This document shows positions 27,501 through 35,875 of a stretch of 41,274 nt of DNA, one piece after another (position 1 is the first letter of the stretch; every line of letters starts with the position of its first letter). A program made the translations under genes and the position numbers. Source of the DNA: Planctomycetota bacterium (GTDB taxonomy: Bacteria; Planctomycetota; Planctomycetia; Gemmatales; Gemmataceae); the NCBI GenBank assembly GCA_016195405.1, contig JACPZP010000115.1:1-41274 (forward strand). The letters are read 5' to 3'. The notes beneath the pieces are model-generated. The model was not told where the DNA came from. It did not search any database and worked only from the letters and a program-made list of their open reading frames with translations.

Positions 27501-28165
27501 TCTTCGGTCGGCATTTCTCCCGGACCCAGGACAAGGTGCCGCCACCAATGAAGGGCTTCTTCGAAGTTCCCCGTCTCGAAAGCCAGATCGCCCAACAGAT
27601 CGAGCGCTTGGTCGGCGTAGCGGCTGCAAAAGTGCTCGTTCACAAGGCGCCGCAGCGGGGCCGGCGCGCGTTGCTCCTTGCCCTCCAGAAAGAGCTTGTT
27701 TGCTTCGGCATCAACCCGGCGACGATATTGCTCGCGCAAGAGCGGCGGCAACTGGGCAAGACGCTGGTGGCACAGCCGCCGTAGTTGCGTGCTGGCCAAT
27801 TGAAAGCCGTAACGCCCGTTGCTCTTCGGAAGTGGAATGAGGGCATTGGACTCTTCCAAGAGCAATCGCTGGTACTCTTCGAGCGCCCGTTCCCATTTCT
27901 CCGATGAGTTGTTTTCGAGCGCCAACCCAATGCAAGGCCCGAGCATACGATCCACGCCCGCGGGTACCGTGAATAGACCAAGCATCCGCGCCGCAACTTC
28001 GGGCGTGTTTCCCCAAGCCACGAGGCGATCCGCCGCCACGAGACGCGGCAGAATTTGGTCGTTCTCACCCGCGACAATCACTTTTCCGGATACGTCCTGC
28101 GCCGGGAGAGGCGGCGCGGCCCAAACAAGGACTAATACGGCAATGGAGCGTCGGACCGCACTCAT
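24536..28165 (-). CDS. Large secreted PQQ-like beta-propeller protein
   Basis: A 1209-residue exported protein. A signal peptide (MSAVRRSIAVLVLVWAAPPLPAQ) is followed by a helical, tetratricopeptide-like N-terminal region of about 250 residues (WERALEEYQRLLLEES, RQLAQLPPLL and LALAFMGRHREA) and then many propeller blades with the PQQ-repeat consensus D-P/A-x-T-G-x-x-x-W, e.g. LDPWNGQCLWAV, LEPTSGRLIWQ, LDPATGLPAWHF, LDPATGRSLWSV. More than one propeller seems present. No cofactor-binding enzyme motif was identified, so scaffolding or ligand binding is as likely as catalysis. ATG 28165 is preferred over 28225 because the earlier start runs through a palindrome. Confidence 0.85.
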   Translation of the reverse strand: MSAVRRSIAVLVLVWAAPPLPAQDVSGKVIVAGENDQILPRLVAADRLVAWGNTPEVAARMLGLFTVPAGVDRMLGPCIGLALENNSSEKWERALEEYQRLLLEESNALIPLPKSNGRYGFQLASTQLRRLCHQRLAQLPPLLREQYRRRVDAEANKLFLEGKEQRAPAPLRRLVNEHFCSRYADQALDLLGDLAFETGNFEEALHWWRHLVLGPGEMPTEDVLLFPDPRVDVALIQAKQVLALAFMGRHREARTYLARWQHEFPKAEGRLGGERGLLAPIAARWIDKVAARTPSSSAANWPTFGGSSSRSQPALPFPSSQSWLDGPTWRARLPDADALRTPRGNPVLDDLTRRVAFHPIINGEQVLIADSRSIAAYHLFTGKIAFRFHLHDAGLREPVAGNSAEGRFTLSAWDKLIFASLGRQTIGTVREEDKDQEAASYLVCLDAAAKTNESRLRWHVRARTPNGKPAVFEGAPVAEAGKVFVAVSRVDGGRTHTAVACFDAHTGRQRWWREICDAAEFDTTATARVRPHLLTMTAAELIYSNHAGAIIALDPWNGQCLWAVRYPSRGSLTADGSRSPRDLAPCVFAGGRLYAAPRDSDRVFCLEPTSGRLIWQREGPEVVHVIGVARDRLVLATSHGKQRGMQALDAATGDDLWLQPAVGTLPSLGKGLILGNWMLWPTTDSQLPYRAIHLLSGTPERPGSEKGDDPIYFDPTSLRNLIPGNMSFGNDCLVIAGLEELVVYVPSAYDPSTTGAKDQKETRSGNPWKLKVFPIEAIAARKNDSASIAPTSLALPVERSDVLLPARLLRWASSKATLSATVLVQQASGLACIALGDKPLSWQQKSVVRSPTWADRFNDLVLVGGPGGVEAHRILDGALAWRFEDSSGRDCFSAFQLNERLLFFLQEQRNLIALDPATGLPAWHFVAPGGEIRPLEGGLFHPHFHAGNRFVILQTNSGRLFVLDSRTGMTVCETTTAKDPWPSPPAALDEDRIALADPEGRVRLIQPSTGRTIWLFEPPAPTSLTGELPQILLREKGLFALIPRNIGPDLVRLDPATGRSLWSVGLAGSHDLCTASFDGEAIYFVSANRLLARSLTTGKQIWERALPGNCGTWHTHRTDSILVIHPSNALRWPWLPFGGSGLSWAMALTKDRMPPQEQAICLVDPKDGRLVQRLVLTHGRGPINLQILPHSLVAGCDDKTWIYRSSAKD

Positions 28166-28183
28166 GGACTCTCCCACGCGATC

Positions 28184-28256
28184 AAGCCCGCACGCGAGTC
28201 TTCGAGCGTGCGGGGTATCTGGCACTCCGCACGCTCGAAGACTCGCGTGCGGGCTT
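28184..28256. repeat. Two-armed palindrome, loop family A (GAGTCTTCGA)
   Basis: Arms 28184-28213 and 28227-28256 are 30-base perfect inverted copies with a 13-base spacer. Each arm folds on itself as CCCGCACG / GCGTGCGG around a GAGTCTTCGA loop. The same loop with other stems occurs at 30059-30130 and 37328-37359. It separates the propeller gene from the small membrane gene. Confidence 0.9.
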
Positions 28257-28261
28257 GTGCT

Positions 28262-28438
28262 TTAACGCGGCTTGCCCGATTCCTGGAGCAGCCAACCCAA
28301 GAGAAAGCTCAGACCGCCCAGCGTAACCAGAATCAGCATCCATTTGAGGTCGTGGCTGCCAGTCATCTCGCCGGCCATGGCCAAGGGAAGCATCAGCAAC
28401 CCCACGAACTGCAAACACCGCCCCAACTTATACAGCAT
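28262..28438 (-). CDS. Tiny two-helix membrane protein of unknown function
   Basis: A 58-residue protein with two hydrophobic helices (GRCLQFVGLLMLPLAMAG and MLILVTLGGLSFLLGWLL) and a short charged tail. GGGAA lies 5 bases before ATG 28438, with a stronger GGAG further back. It is followed by the family A palindrome and then the propeller gene on the same strand. I recognise no family, though small proteins of this kind are common in planctomycetes. It may be an accessory factor or a minor envelope protein. Confidence 0.55.
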   Translation of the reverse strand: MLYKLGRCLQFVGLLMLPLAMAGEMTGSHDLKWMLILVTLGGLSFLLGWLLQESGKPR

Positions 28439-28742
28439 ACGCTTCCCTACTCCTTCCCGAATACGAGAAGCCGGACTTCCGTCATTCTCATATCCGGCAT
28501 CACTTCGATGGTTCAAATCGCGGTTTTTCCATTCTACTCCTGCTTGGCTCACCGGCATGAGAGTTGCCAATGCGGCTCTGGCTTTTGGCCCATCCGCACG
28601 CTTGCAAGCACGAGCTTGACAGCACGAGCCGGACAACTACAAAAGCTCAATCGCGCCTGGAAATCGCCGTCCGATTCCGAAGCTCCGAGCCTATGGATTT
28701 CAGAGCTTCGCGCAGTGATTTTAGGGACTCATCGGTAATCTC
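28439..28742. other. Divergent intergenic region before the oxidase cluster
   Basis: 304 bases between the tiny membrane gene (-) and the diheme cytochrome gene (+). No credible coding sequence was found. It contains the promoter-like pair given separately; nothing else was recognised. Confidence 0.5.
28616..28643 (+). promoter_or_regulatory. Candidate sigma-70 promoter of the cytochrome oxidase cluster
   Basis: A consensus -35 TTGACA (28616-28621) and TACAAA (28638-28643) are 16 bases apart, about 100 bases before the first gene. Confidence 0.4.
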
Positions 28743-30044
28743 ATGACGAAGATTCTGCCCCTGGCGGCTTTTGCTCTACTGGCTCCAATTGTTTTAGTGG
28801 GTTGCGGAAGCGACGGATACTCAAGCGCCATTGTCTACGGCGTCCGCACCGACCCGTTGGTTCTCGACGACAAGCTCGGCAAGGAGGGCTACGAGCCCGA
28901 TCGCCCCGGGGTCCTTCCCATCCTGCTCGCCAAGGACGTAGACAATCCGTTCAACCCCATGTATGAGAAGGGAGCCTCGCTTTTCAAGGACGGGCTGCTT
29001 CGCGACCCCACAAAAATCAGCGACAAAGACCGCCGCACGCTCAGCAAGATTCTGCAAGCCTATTTCGGCCGGCCCGGCGAGCCGCAAGTGGCCGGCGTCG
29101 ACTCGACCGCGACTCGGATCCTCAAGCTCGATCAAGACACGCTGAGCGCCGGCAGCCAGCTCTATCGCTTGCACTGCCTGCATTGCCACGGCCTAGCCGG
29201 TGATGGCCGTGGTCCAACGGGGCGCTGGGTCAATCCGCATCCGCGCGATTACCGGCTTGGCCTATTCAAATTCACCTCGGTCGATCAGTCCGACGTGCCG
29301 CGTCCGCCGAGCCGCGGCGATCTCTATCGCACGCTCCAGACCGGCATCGACGGCACCGCCATGCCCGCCTTCAACATGCTGACCGGCGACGATTTGCAGA
29401 ATCTGGTCAGCTACATCATCCACCTGAGCCTACGCGGCAAAGTGGAGTTCGAGACGATCAAGAAGGCATTCGATTACGATCCGGCCAAGGGCACGCTCTC
29501 CATCACGGAGGATGGCCGCGACGACGTTTATAACTACATCGATGCGATGGTCAGCGAGTTTGTGTCCCTATTCGCCAAGGACTGGGTGGAGTCGCAGACC
29601 AAGACCATCGCAGCGCCTTCTTATCCGTATGCCGATTTCGATAAGGAAACCCGTGCGATGACCGCGGAGCTGAAAGAGTCAATTCAACGCGGGCAGAAGC
29701 TGTTCCTGGGCGAAGGCGCCGACAAAGCCAAAGGCGTCATGCCTAGCAAGGAAGAGGCAAAGAAAGCCAACTGCGTGAGCTGCCACATCGACTATGGCCG
29801 GCAAGCGCGCTACAAGTTTGACGCCTGGGGCACGCTCGTCAAGGCTCAGAACCTGACCAATCCGATCCGGCGCGGCGGCGATCGGCCCATCGACGTCTTC
29901 TATCGCATCCACTCCGGCATCAACGGTTCCGGGATGGTCGCCCACAGCAAGCTCGAACCCAACCATATTTGGGACTTGGTTAACTTCGTGCAAACGTTGC
30001 CGTTCCCCGCGATGCGCAAAGCTGCCGGGATCGAGATCGATTGA
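28743..30044 (+). CDS. Diheme cytochrome c lipoprotein
   Basis: A 433-residue exported protein. The lipoprotein signal ends ALLAPIVLVGCG. Two c-type heme sites are visible, CLHCH (about residue 144) and CVSCH (about residue 342), each in a cytochrome c domain with downstream methionine candidates (GTAMPAFNML; INGSGMVAHS). It heads the cytochrome oxidase cluster and is likely the electron donor to CoxB or a link to the quinol side. A long helical insert separates the domains (about 235-310). ATG 28743. Confidence 0.9.
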   Translation: MTKILPLAAFALLAPIVLVGCGSDGYSSAIVYGVRTDPLVLDDKLGKEGYEPDRPGVLPILLAKDVDNPFNPMYEKGASLFKDGLLRDPTKISDKDRRTLSKILQAYFGRPGEPQVAGVDSTATRILKLDQDTLSAGSQLYRLHCLHCHGLAGDGRGPTGRWVNPHPRDYRLGLFKFTSVDQSDVPRPPSRGDLYRTLQTGIDGTAMPAFNMLTGDDLQNLVSYIIHLSLRGKVEFETIKKAFDYDPAKGTLSITEDGRDDVYNYIDAMVSEFVSLFAKDWVESQTKTIAAPSYPYADFDKETRAMTAELKESIQRGQKLFLGEGADKAKGVMPSKEEAKKANCVSCHIDYGRQARYKFDAWGTLVKAQNLTNPIRRGGDRPIDVFYRIHSGINGSGMVAHSKLEPNHIWDLVNFVQTLPFPAMRKAAGIEID

Positions 30045-30058
30045 CACAAGATAGAGCC

Positions 30059-30130
30059 GTAGGGTGGGTCGAGTCTTCGAGGCCCACCACGCGGTTCAAA
30101 GGTGGGCCTCGAAGACTCGACCCACCCTAC
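30059..30130. repeat. Two-armed palindrome, loop family A
   Basis: Arms 30059-30088 and 30101-30130 are 30-base perfect inverted copies with a 12-base spacer. Each arm has stem GGTGGG / CCCACC around CGAGTCTTCGAGG, so the loop matches the element at 28184 but the stem is different. It lies between the cytochrome c and CoxB genes. Confidence 0.9.
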
Positions 30131-30158
30131 ATCTAGTTCAGGCGTTAGGAGTGCTGTC

Positions 30159-31163
30159 GTGGGAAAGTGGTGGAGCATCCTGTTCGGCGTCACGATGATT
30201 GCGTGCACTTTGCTCTTTGTCGTGTCGCCGTTCGTCGGCTGGTGGCTGCCGGAGGGCGTTTCGACGCATTCCTGGTCAGTCGATTTGCTCTTCTATTTCA
30301 TCCTCGGGATAACCGGCTTCTTTTTCATCCTTACCGAAGCGCTCATGTGCATTTTCATGTACCGGTATTGCAGCAGCGAGAAGGCTGGGCGAACTGTAGC
30401 GCACGCTCCCGGTTTCTTCGTCCGAACCTACAACAAATGGACTCCTCCGGCAATTAAGGGCTCGATAGCCAAGGTGTTGAACGATCCACACAAAATCGAA
30501 ATGGCTTGGACCGTATTGCCGGCAGTCATTTTGCTTTGGATTGCCTTTGCTCAGGTAGATGCTTGGGCCGTCATCAAGTACCAATCGCGCATGCCGCGAT
30601 ACGCCGAGAAGAATCAGGAATTCACGCCGCTGCAAATCGACGTTACCGCGCGGCAATGGGAGTGGCGCATCCGCTATCCAAGCTCCGAGCGCTTCGTGGA
30701 GTGGATGACGAGGAAAGGCGATCCGGAAATCCTTAAAGACTTCCAGTCGTTCGCCAAGATCGAGCAGAAAGACGACGTCAAGCTTGTCAACGAATTGCAC
30801 GTTTGGAACCACCATCCCGCCGTCCTTCAACTTAGCACGCGCGACGTGATTCACAGCTTCAATCTGCCCCATATGCGCGTCAAGCAGGATTCCCTGCCGG
30901 GTAAGCAGATTCCGGTGTGGTTCACGCCCATCAAGCACAACACCATTCGCCTAAGCGCCGACGGCGATGTCTGGATTGACGGCTATAACCCGGATACCAA
31001 AGCGCAAGACCGGAACCAGATTTGGGATCTCTCCTGCGCCGAGTTGTGCGGCTGGGGCCACTACCGCATGGTCGGAAGACTCTATGTCCATGAAAGCCAG
31101 CAGGATTTCCTCGATTGGTTGAAATCCGTGGAAGCGAAGATGCTGCCGCCCAGAGCCAAGTAA
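30159..31163 (+). CDS. coxB: Cytochrome c oxidase subunit II
   Basis: A 334-residue protein with two N-terminal membrane helices (WWSILFGVTMIACTLLFVV; LLFYFILGITGFFFILTEALM), a further hydrophobic segment near PAVILLWIAFA, and a cupredoxin domain with the CuA site: VIHSF and CAELCGWGHYRM. CuA receives electrons from cytochrome c. No fused cytochrome c domain is present; the diheme protein upstream may take that role. GTG 30159 follows GGAG by 7 bases; the upstream extension to 30102 lies in a palindrome. Confidence 0.95.
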   Translation: MGKWWSILFGVTMIACTLLFVVSPFVGWWLPEGVSTHSWSVDLLFYFILGITGFFFILTEALMCIFMYRYCSSEKAGRTVAHAPGFFVRTYNKWTPPAIKGSIAKVLNDPHKIEMAWTVLPAVILLWIAFAQVDAWAVIKYQSRMPRYAEKNQEFTPLQIDVTARQWEWRIRYPSSERFVEWMTRKGDPEILKDFQSFAKIEQKDDVKLVNELHVWNHHPAVLQLSTRDVIHSFNLPHMRVKQDSLPGKQIPVWFTPIKHNTIRLSADGDVWIDGYNPDTKAQDRNQIWDLSCAELCGWGHYRMVGRLYVHESQQDFLDWLKSVEAKMLPPRAK

Positions 31164-31192
31164 CGCGTTTAAGCCCGTGGAAGGATTGTGAT

Positions 31193-32992
31193 ATGAGCGT
31201 CGCTCATCCCGCGGAAGTTCATGCCCATCCGGAAATGAACTTTCTCAGCAAATACTTCTTTTCCCAGGACCACAAGGTCATCGGCATTCAGTTCTTGTTC
31301 ACGTCGTTGATCTTCTTGGTCGTCGGCGGCGGTCTGGCGCTTCTGGTGCGCGTGCAGCTCGCTTGGCCCCATGCCGAAATCCCTCTCCTAAGTTGGATGT
31401 TCCAGGACAACGGCGGCCGCATGCCGGAGTCGTTTTACAACATGCTCTTCAGCATGCATGCCTCGGTGATGATCTTCTTCGTCATCATTCCCGTGCTGGC
31501 AGGCGCTTTCGGCAACTTCACCATCCCGCTCATGATCGGCGCCAAAGACATGGCGTTTCCGGTCCTAAACATGCTGTCCTACTGGTTCATGTGGCCGGCG
31601 TTCGTGTTGATTTTGTCGAGCTTTTTCGTCGAAGGCGGCGGCCCCGCGGCCGGCTGGACCTCTTACCCCACGCTCTCCAGCGTCGCCATGCCCGCCGGCG
31701 AGGGCCTCCAGTCACCGGCGGCCCCCAACTCCGGCCACGGGCAGGTTCTGTGGCTCTTGGCACTGACCTTCGTTGGCATCAGCTCGATGCTCGGTTCCGT
31801 CAACTACATTACGACCATCATTAATATGCGCGCCCCGGGCATGACGCTCTATCGCATGCCGATGACGATTTGGGCCATGTTCATCACCGCGATATTGCAG
31901 GCATTTGCGCTCCCGGTGCTGACCGTCGCCTTGATACTTCAGACGCTCGACAAGACGATAGGAACGACGTTCTTTCTGCCCGACGGCCTCACATTCGGAA
32001 ACTGGATCACCGGACCCGGCGGCGGCCAAACGCTCCTTTGGCAGCACCTTTTCTGGTTCTATAGCCATCCCGCCGTCTACATCATGATCTTGCCGTCCAT
32101 GGGCATGGTTTCCGACATTATTTCGACCTTCGCGCGCCGCCCGCTGTTCGGCTACCGGGCCATGATCTATTCCATCGCGGGCATTGCCGGGTTGGGCTTC
32201 ATCGTCTGGGGCCATCACATGTTTCAGAGCGGCATGGATCCGCGGCTCGGCACCGGCTTCATGATCGCGACCATTATGATCGCTCTGCCGTCCGCGATTA
32301 AGGTCTTTAACTGGCTCGGCACCATCTTTCACGGCAACATCCAGTACACGGCTGCGATGCTGTTCGCGCTCGGCTTCGTCGCCCTGTTCATCATCGGCGG
32401 GCTGAGCGGCATCTTCATGGCCGCCACGCCGGTGGACATCTTCATCCATGACACTTATTTCATCGTTGCCCACATTCACTACGTGCTCTTTACCAGCAGC
32501 ATCTTCGGCATATTTGCCGGCATCTATTATTGGTTCCCGAAGATGTTCGCCCGGCAAATGAACGAGTTCTGGGGCAGGGTGCACTTCGGCCTGACCTTCG
32601 TTCTCGCCAACTGTGTGTTCTTTCCGATGCACATTCTCGGCGTGGGCGGGTTACGGCGGCGTATTCCGGACATCACCGCCTCGCCGCGCGAGGCCGCCTT
32701 TATGCCGCTCAACCAGTTCATCACCATCAGCGCGTTGGTGCTCGGGGCGGTGCAGATCATCTTCGTGATCAACTTCTTTTACAGCCTGTTCCGCGGCAAG
32801 CCGGCAGGCAGGAACCCCTGGAACAGCAACACGCTGGAGTGGTCGGCGCCGTCGCCGCCGCCACACGGTAACTTCGAGACCGTGCCGATCGTCTTTCGCG
32901 GGCCGTATGAATACGTCGAAGTGGAAGGCCACGGGGATCATTTGCCTCAGACTTTGAAACTGGAGGGGCCGGCGCCGACGGCTGGGCATTGA
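31193..32992 (+). CDS. coxA: Cytochrome c oxidase subunit I, A2 type
   Basis: The catalytic heme-copper subunit, 599 residues with 12 or more membrane helices. Heme and CuB ligands are seen in FSMHASVM, YSHPAVYI (H292, crosslinking Tyr five residues in), WGHHMF and DTYFIVAHIHYVLF. The D-channel glutamate of HPEVY is Ala, and the YS pair just before it (residues 290-291) is the A2-family signature. The K-channel lysine appears in LPSAIKVFNW. ATG 31193. It lies 29 bases after coxB and 4 before ctaA. Confidence 0.97.
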   Translation: MSVAHPAEVHAHPEMNFLSKYFFSQDHKVIGIQFLFTSLIFLVVGGGLALLVRVQLAWPHAEIPLLSWMFQDNGGRMPESFYNMLFSMHASVMIFFVIIPVLAGAFGNFTIPLMIGAKDMAFPVLNMLSYWFMWPAFVLILSSFFVEGGGPAAGWTSYPTLSSVAMPAGEGLQSPAAPNSGHGQVLWLLALTFVGISSMLGSVNYITTIINMRAPGMTLYRMPMTIWAMFITAILQAFALPVLTVALILQTLDKTIGTTFFLPDGLTFGNWITGPGGGQTLLWQHLFWFYSHPAVYIMILPSMGMVSDIISTFARRPLFGYRAMIYSIAGIAGLGFIVWGHHMFQSGMDPRLGTGFMIATIMIALPSAIKVFNWLGTIFHGNIQYTAAMLFALGFVALFIIGGLSGIFMAATPVDIFIHDTYFIVAHIHYVLFTSSIFGIFAGIYYWFPKMFARQMNEFWGRVHFGLTFVLANCVFFPMHILGVGGLRRRIPDITASPREAAFMPLNQFITISALVLGAVQIIFVINFFYSLFRGKPAGRNPWNSNTLEWSAPSPPPHGNFETVPIVFRGPYEYVEVEGHGDHLPQTLKLEGPAPTAGH

Positions 32993-32996
32993 CGCC

Positions 32997-33977
32997 ATGA
33001 GTACGACGCCTCCATCACCGAGATCGCGCTCGCTTCACGGATGGTCGATCCTGACCGCCGTGGCCGCGGTGCCGCTTCTATTTCTCGGAGCGGAGGTGAC
33101 CAGCAAGGGCGTGGGCATGGTCGATCAGGTCGGCCTGCGCTCGCCCTGGTTTTTCTTGCAGGAATTCATGCAGGACCATGGCCTGGGCTGGCTGATCGAG
33201 CACGGCCATCGCCAGGTCGGTTGGATCGTGGGCGTTTGCGTGATTGTTCTTGTGATCTTGACGTGGCGGAACGATCGGCGGATTTCGGTCAGACTATTCA
33301 GCGTCGGAATCTTGGCGGCTGTTTGCCTGCAAGGAGCGCTCGGCATCTTCCGCATCCAACTCAACGCGATTCTCGGCACGACGCTCGCGCTCATCCATGG
33401 CTCTTTCGCACCAATCGTGTTTTCGCTCTTGGTGATGATGGCGCTGGTGACTTCGCGCTCTTGGGAAATGAATGTTGCCGCAGCTTGTTCGCCGCGGCTG
33501 CGCATTTGGTCGCTCATCATCTTGGCGCTTGTATTTGGGCAGATGGTGCTGGGCGGCCTCGTGCGGCACATGGATATTGCGTTTGGCGCGCGGGCGCATG
33601 CCCTAGGGGCGTTCGTCGTCCTCGGCGCGGTGATTTGGCTCGCGAAATTGTCAGCCGAAGAACATGCGGGGGCAGGTTGGAAGCTTCTGTTAATTCTCGT
33701 CGGCGTGCAGATTCTTCTCGGTTTGGAGTCTTGGCTCAGCAAGTTCTTTGTCGAGACGGCGCCGTGGAACCAACTGCAACCGCTGTTCGACCGCGATATC
33801 GTGCGCTCGCTTCACTATGTTGTCGGCGCCATGATTCTCGCAAATTCGGTTGCTTTCGCGCTGAGCGTCAATCGCCGGCTCGCTTGGGGTCGACTGCCCG
33901 CCCTGACGTCCAACCGGCAGGCTGGCAGCCTGCCCTACGACGAAGTCACCGCGCCGCGCTTGGAGGGGGTCGCATGA
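32997..33977 (+). CDS. ctaA: Heme A synthase (CtaA/COX15)
   Basis: Oxidises the C8 methyl of heme O to make heme A for the oxidase. The 326-residue, about eight-helix protein has the conserved EHGHRQVGW, the LIHGSFAP and VRHMD histidines, ARAHALGAF and SLHYVVGAM. Its C-terminal tail of about 25 residues (from LPALTSNRQAG) is encoded by a GTAGGGCAGGCTGCC-type repeat. The stop overlaps the ctaB start (ATGA), so translation is coupled. Confidence 0.9.
   Translation: MSTTPPSPRSRSLHGWSILTAVAAVPLLFLGAEVTSKGVGMVDQVGLRSPWFFLQEFMQDHGLGWLIEHGHRQVGWIVGVCVIVLVILTWRNDRRISVRLFSVGILAAVCLQGALGIFRIQLNAILGTTLALIHGSFAPIVFSLLVMMALVTSRSWEMNVAAACSPRLRIWSLIILALVFGQMVLGGLVRHMDIAFGARAHALGAFVVLGAVIWLAKLSAEEHAGAGWKLLLILVGVQILLGLESWLSKFFVETAPWNQLQPLFDRDIVRSLHYVVGAMILANSVAFALSVNRRLAWGRLPALTSNRQAGSLPYDEVTAPRLEGVA
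33909..33945. repeat. GTAGGGCAGGCTGCC-type palindrome inside ctaA
   Basis: On the minus strand this reads GTAGGGCAGGCTGCC followed by AGCCTGCC, matching the repeat at 1511-1600. The stem GGCAGGCT / AGCCTGCC has a three-base loop. It encodes the extreme C-terminus of CtaA. Confidence 0.65.
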
Positions 33978-34900
33978 AGACGGAGGCCCCCAGTCCGGTT
34001 CTTCGAACCGGCGCTAAACCGGTTGAGTTGTCTTTGTCGTGGGCGCGCATTGCCGATCTAATCGAGTTGACGAAACCGCGCGTGGCGATCCTAGTGCTGT
34101 TCACGGTCGCCGCCGGCGCTTTGCTTGGCTCGAAGGGCGCGGTCCCGTTAAGTCTGCTCCTCAACACCGTGTTGGGAACGGCACTGGTCGCTGCCGGCGC
34201 CAGCGCGCTCAACCAGGTTTTCGAACGGCACTCCGATGCCCTGATGCGGCGGACCGAAAACCGGCCCTTGCCCGCCGGTCGCCTCGGAGCGTTCGAAGCA
34301 AGTCTGTTCGGGCTCTTTCTCGCACTGGGCGGTCTTGCTTATTTAGGATGGACGGTCAGGCAGCCGCTCACTGTGTTGATTGTGGCAGGCACTCTCGTCG
34401 GCTACGTGTTCGTCTACACGCCTCTGAAAAGGAAAACGACTCTCAACACTTTGGTCGGCGCCGTGCCGGGCGCTTTACCGCCCGTGATCGGCTGGACGGC
34501 GGCGACCGGCTCGCTCGACGGCGGCGCCTTGTTGCTCTTCGTGATCTTGTTCTTGTGGCAAGTGCCGCACTTTCTGGCCATCGCCTGGATTTATCGCGAG
34601 GAATATGCCCGCGCCGGACTGAAAATGCTCCCTGTTTTAGATCGCGAAGGCGTCCAATCGTCTCGACAAATGATCGCCTACTGCCTGGCGCTCCTTCCCG
34701 TGAGCCTTATGCCGGTTTTGGTGCATCAGGCCGGGCTGCTTTACGGTGCGGGCTCGCTCGCGATCGGCGTCGTGTTCTTGTACTCCGCGTTTGAATTTCG
34801 CTGGAAGAAAGACGTGATCCAGGCCCGGCGGGTGCTGCGCGCGTCGCTGGTTTATCTGCCGGTGCTTCTGGGACTGTTGCTCTTGGAGAACCTGGTCTAA
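33974..34900 (+). CDS. ctaB: Protoheme IX farnesyltransferase (heme O synthase)
   Basis: Adds a farnesyl group to heme B to give heme O. The 308-residue UbiA-superfamily protein has the prenyl-diphosphate motif NQVFERHSDALMRRTENRPLP, the YTPLKRKTTLNT loop, and FLWQVPHFLAIAWIYREEY with GLKMLPVL. Nine or so membrane helices. It starts within the ctaA stop codon at ATG 33974, continuing the oxidase order ctaA-ctaB-coxC. Confidence 0.95.
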   Translation: MKTEAPSPVLRTGAKPVELSLSWARIADLIELTKPRVAILVLFTVAAGALLGSKGAVPLSLLLNTVLGTALVAAGASALNQVFERHSDALMRRTENRPLPAGRLGAFEASLFGLFLALGGLAYLGWTVRQPLTVLIVAGTLVGYVFVYTPLKRKTTLNTLVGAVPGALPPVIGWTAATGSLDGGALLLFVILFLWQVPHFLAIAWIYREEYARAGLKMLPVLDREGVQSSRQMIAYCLALLPVSLMPVLVHQAGLLYGAGSLAIGVVFLYSAFEFRWKKDVIQARRVLRASLVYLPVLLGLLLLENLV

Positions 34901-34943
34901 GACGCTCGCTTCTGCGAAGCGGGGCTAAACGAAACGAAACGTC

Positions 34944-35867
34944 ATGGAACACGCGAAACTGGAACATCCGGCGCCCGAACATGAATCCAAAGCCCACATG
35001 GGGATTCCCTTGCCCAACGGCAAGTTGGCCATGTGGCTCTTTCTTGTGACGGAAATCATGTTCTTTACAGCGCTGATCGGCGTTTACATCATCATTCGCA
35101 ACGGCCAGCCGACCGTGAGGCAACCCTGGCCGACGCCGCACGACGTGCATCTCGTGGAATGGATCGGCGCGTTCAACACCTTCGTACTCATCTGCAGCAG
35201 CTTGACGGTGGTGCTGGCCCATTGGTCGCTTCACACGAAAAACGTCCGGCGGGCAATCCTGTATATCGGCGTCACGCTCGCGCTTGGTTGCGTGTTCTTA
35301 GTCGTCAAGGCGTTTGAGTACAACAGCAAGTTCGCTCATGAGATCTTGCCGGGCCGGATTTTCGAGAAACTCGACGGCCCCTATGGCGCCAAATTCGTTC
35401 GCCACGTCGCCGCTCAACTTCAGGAGATTGAGGAACACCATCCGAACTCCAAGGCCATAGGCCAGGTCAAGAAGCTGCGCGAAGAAATCGGCGAAACTTT
35501 CTCTGGACTCAGTCCCAAGCAAGTGAACGAGCGAATCGTCGGCCCGCATCACGTAAAGGACTGCGACAAACCGGAACGGTCGTTCATGACTGAGAACGAC
35601 AAGGGCATTCTGGAAATCGATCCCGATTTGCACTTGTCGTACTCCATCCCGTTCGGCAACATGTGGGCGTCGTGCTATTTCGCCATGACCGGTTTCCACG
35701 CCCTGCACGTTTTCGGCGGCTTGGTGGTGTTTACGGTCATCTTAGTCTTGGCGTGGCGTGGCTTGTTCGGCGTGCATCATGAACTCATGATCGAATTGAC
35801 GGGCCTTTACTGGCACTTTGTCGATATCGTCTGGATTTTCCTGTTCCCGCTTCTCTACCTGGTGTGA
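34944..35867 (+). CDS. coxC: Cytochrome c oxidase subunit III with long soluble insert
   Basis: A 307-residue subunit III. The family helices are present (KLAMWLFLVTEIMFFTALIG, FNTFVLICSSLTVVLAHW, YFAMTGFHALHVFGGLVV, GLYWHFVDIVWIFLFPLLYL). Between the KAFEYNSKFAHEILPG segment and NMWASCYFAMTGFH there is a soluble insert of about 100 residues, absent from the usual form. Its function is unknown. ATG 34944. Its stop overlaps a possible GTG start of the next gene. Confidence 0.93.
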   Translation: MEHAKLEHPAPEHESKAHMGIPLPNGKLAMWLFLVTEIMFFTALIGVYIIIRNGQPTVRQPWPTPHDVHLVEWIGAFNTFVLICSSLTVVLAHWSLHTKNVRRAILYIGVTLALGCVFLVVKAFEYNSKFAHEILPGRIFEKLDGPYGAKFVRHVAAQLQEIEEHHPNSKAIGQVKKLREEIGETFSGLSPKQVNERIVGPHHVKDCDKPERSFMTENDKGILEIDPDLHLSYSIPFGNMWASCYFAMTGFHALHVFGGLVVFTVILVLAWRGLFGVHHELMIELTGLYWHFVDIVWIFLFPLLYLV

Positions 35868-35875
35868 GTCTGATC

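Noticed and set aside
28184..28256. Palindrome as a plain intrinsic terminator
   Set aside because: No T-run follows on either strand, and the same loop recurs at other sites with different stems, so a repeat family is the better explanation.
32060..32080. Loss of the glutamate in HPEVY as a sign of a broken oxidase
   Set aside because: The YS motif and all metal ligands are intact, which is the known A2-type arrangement.
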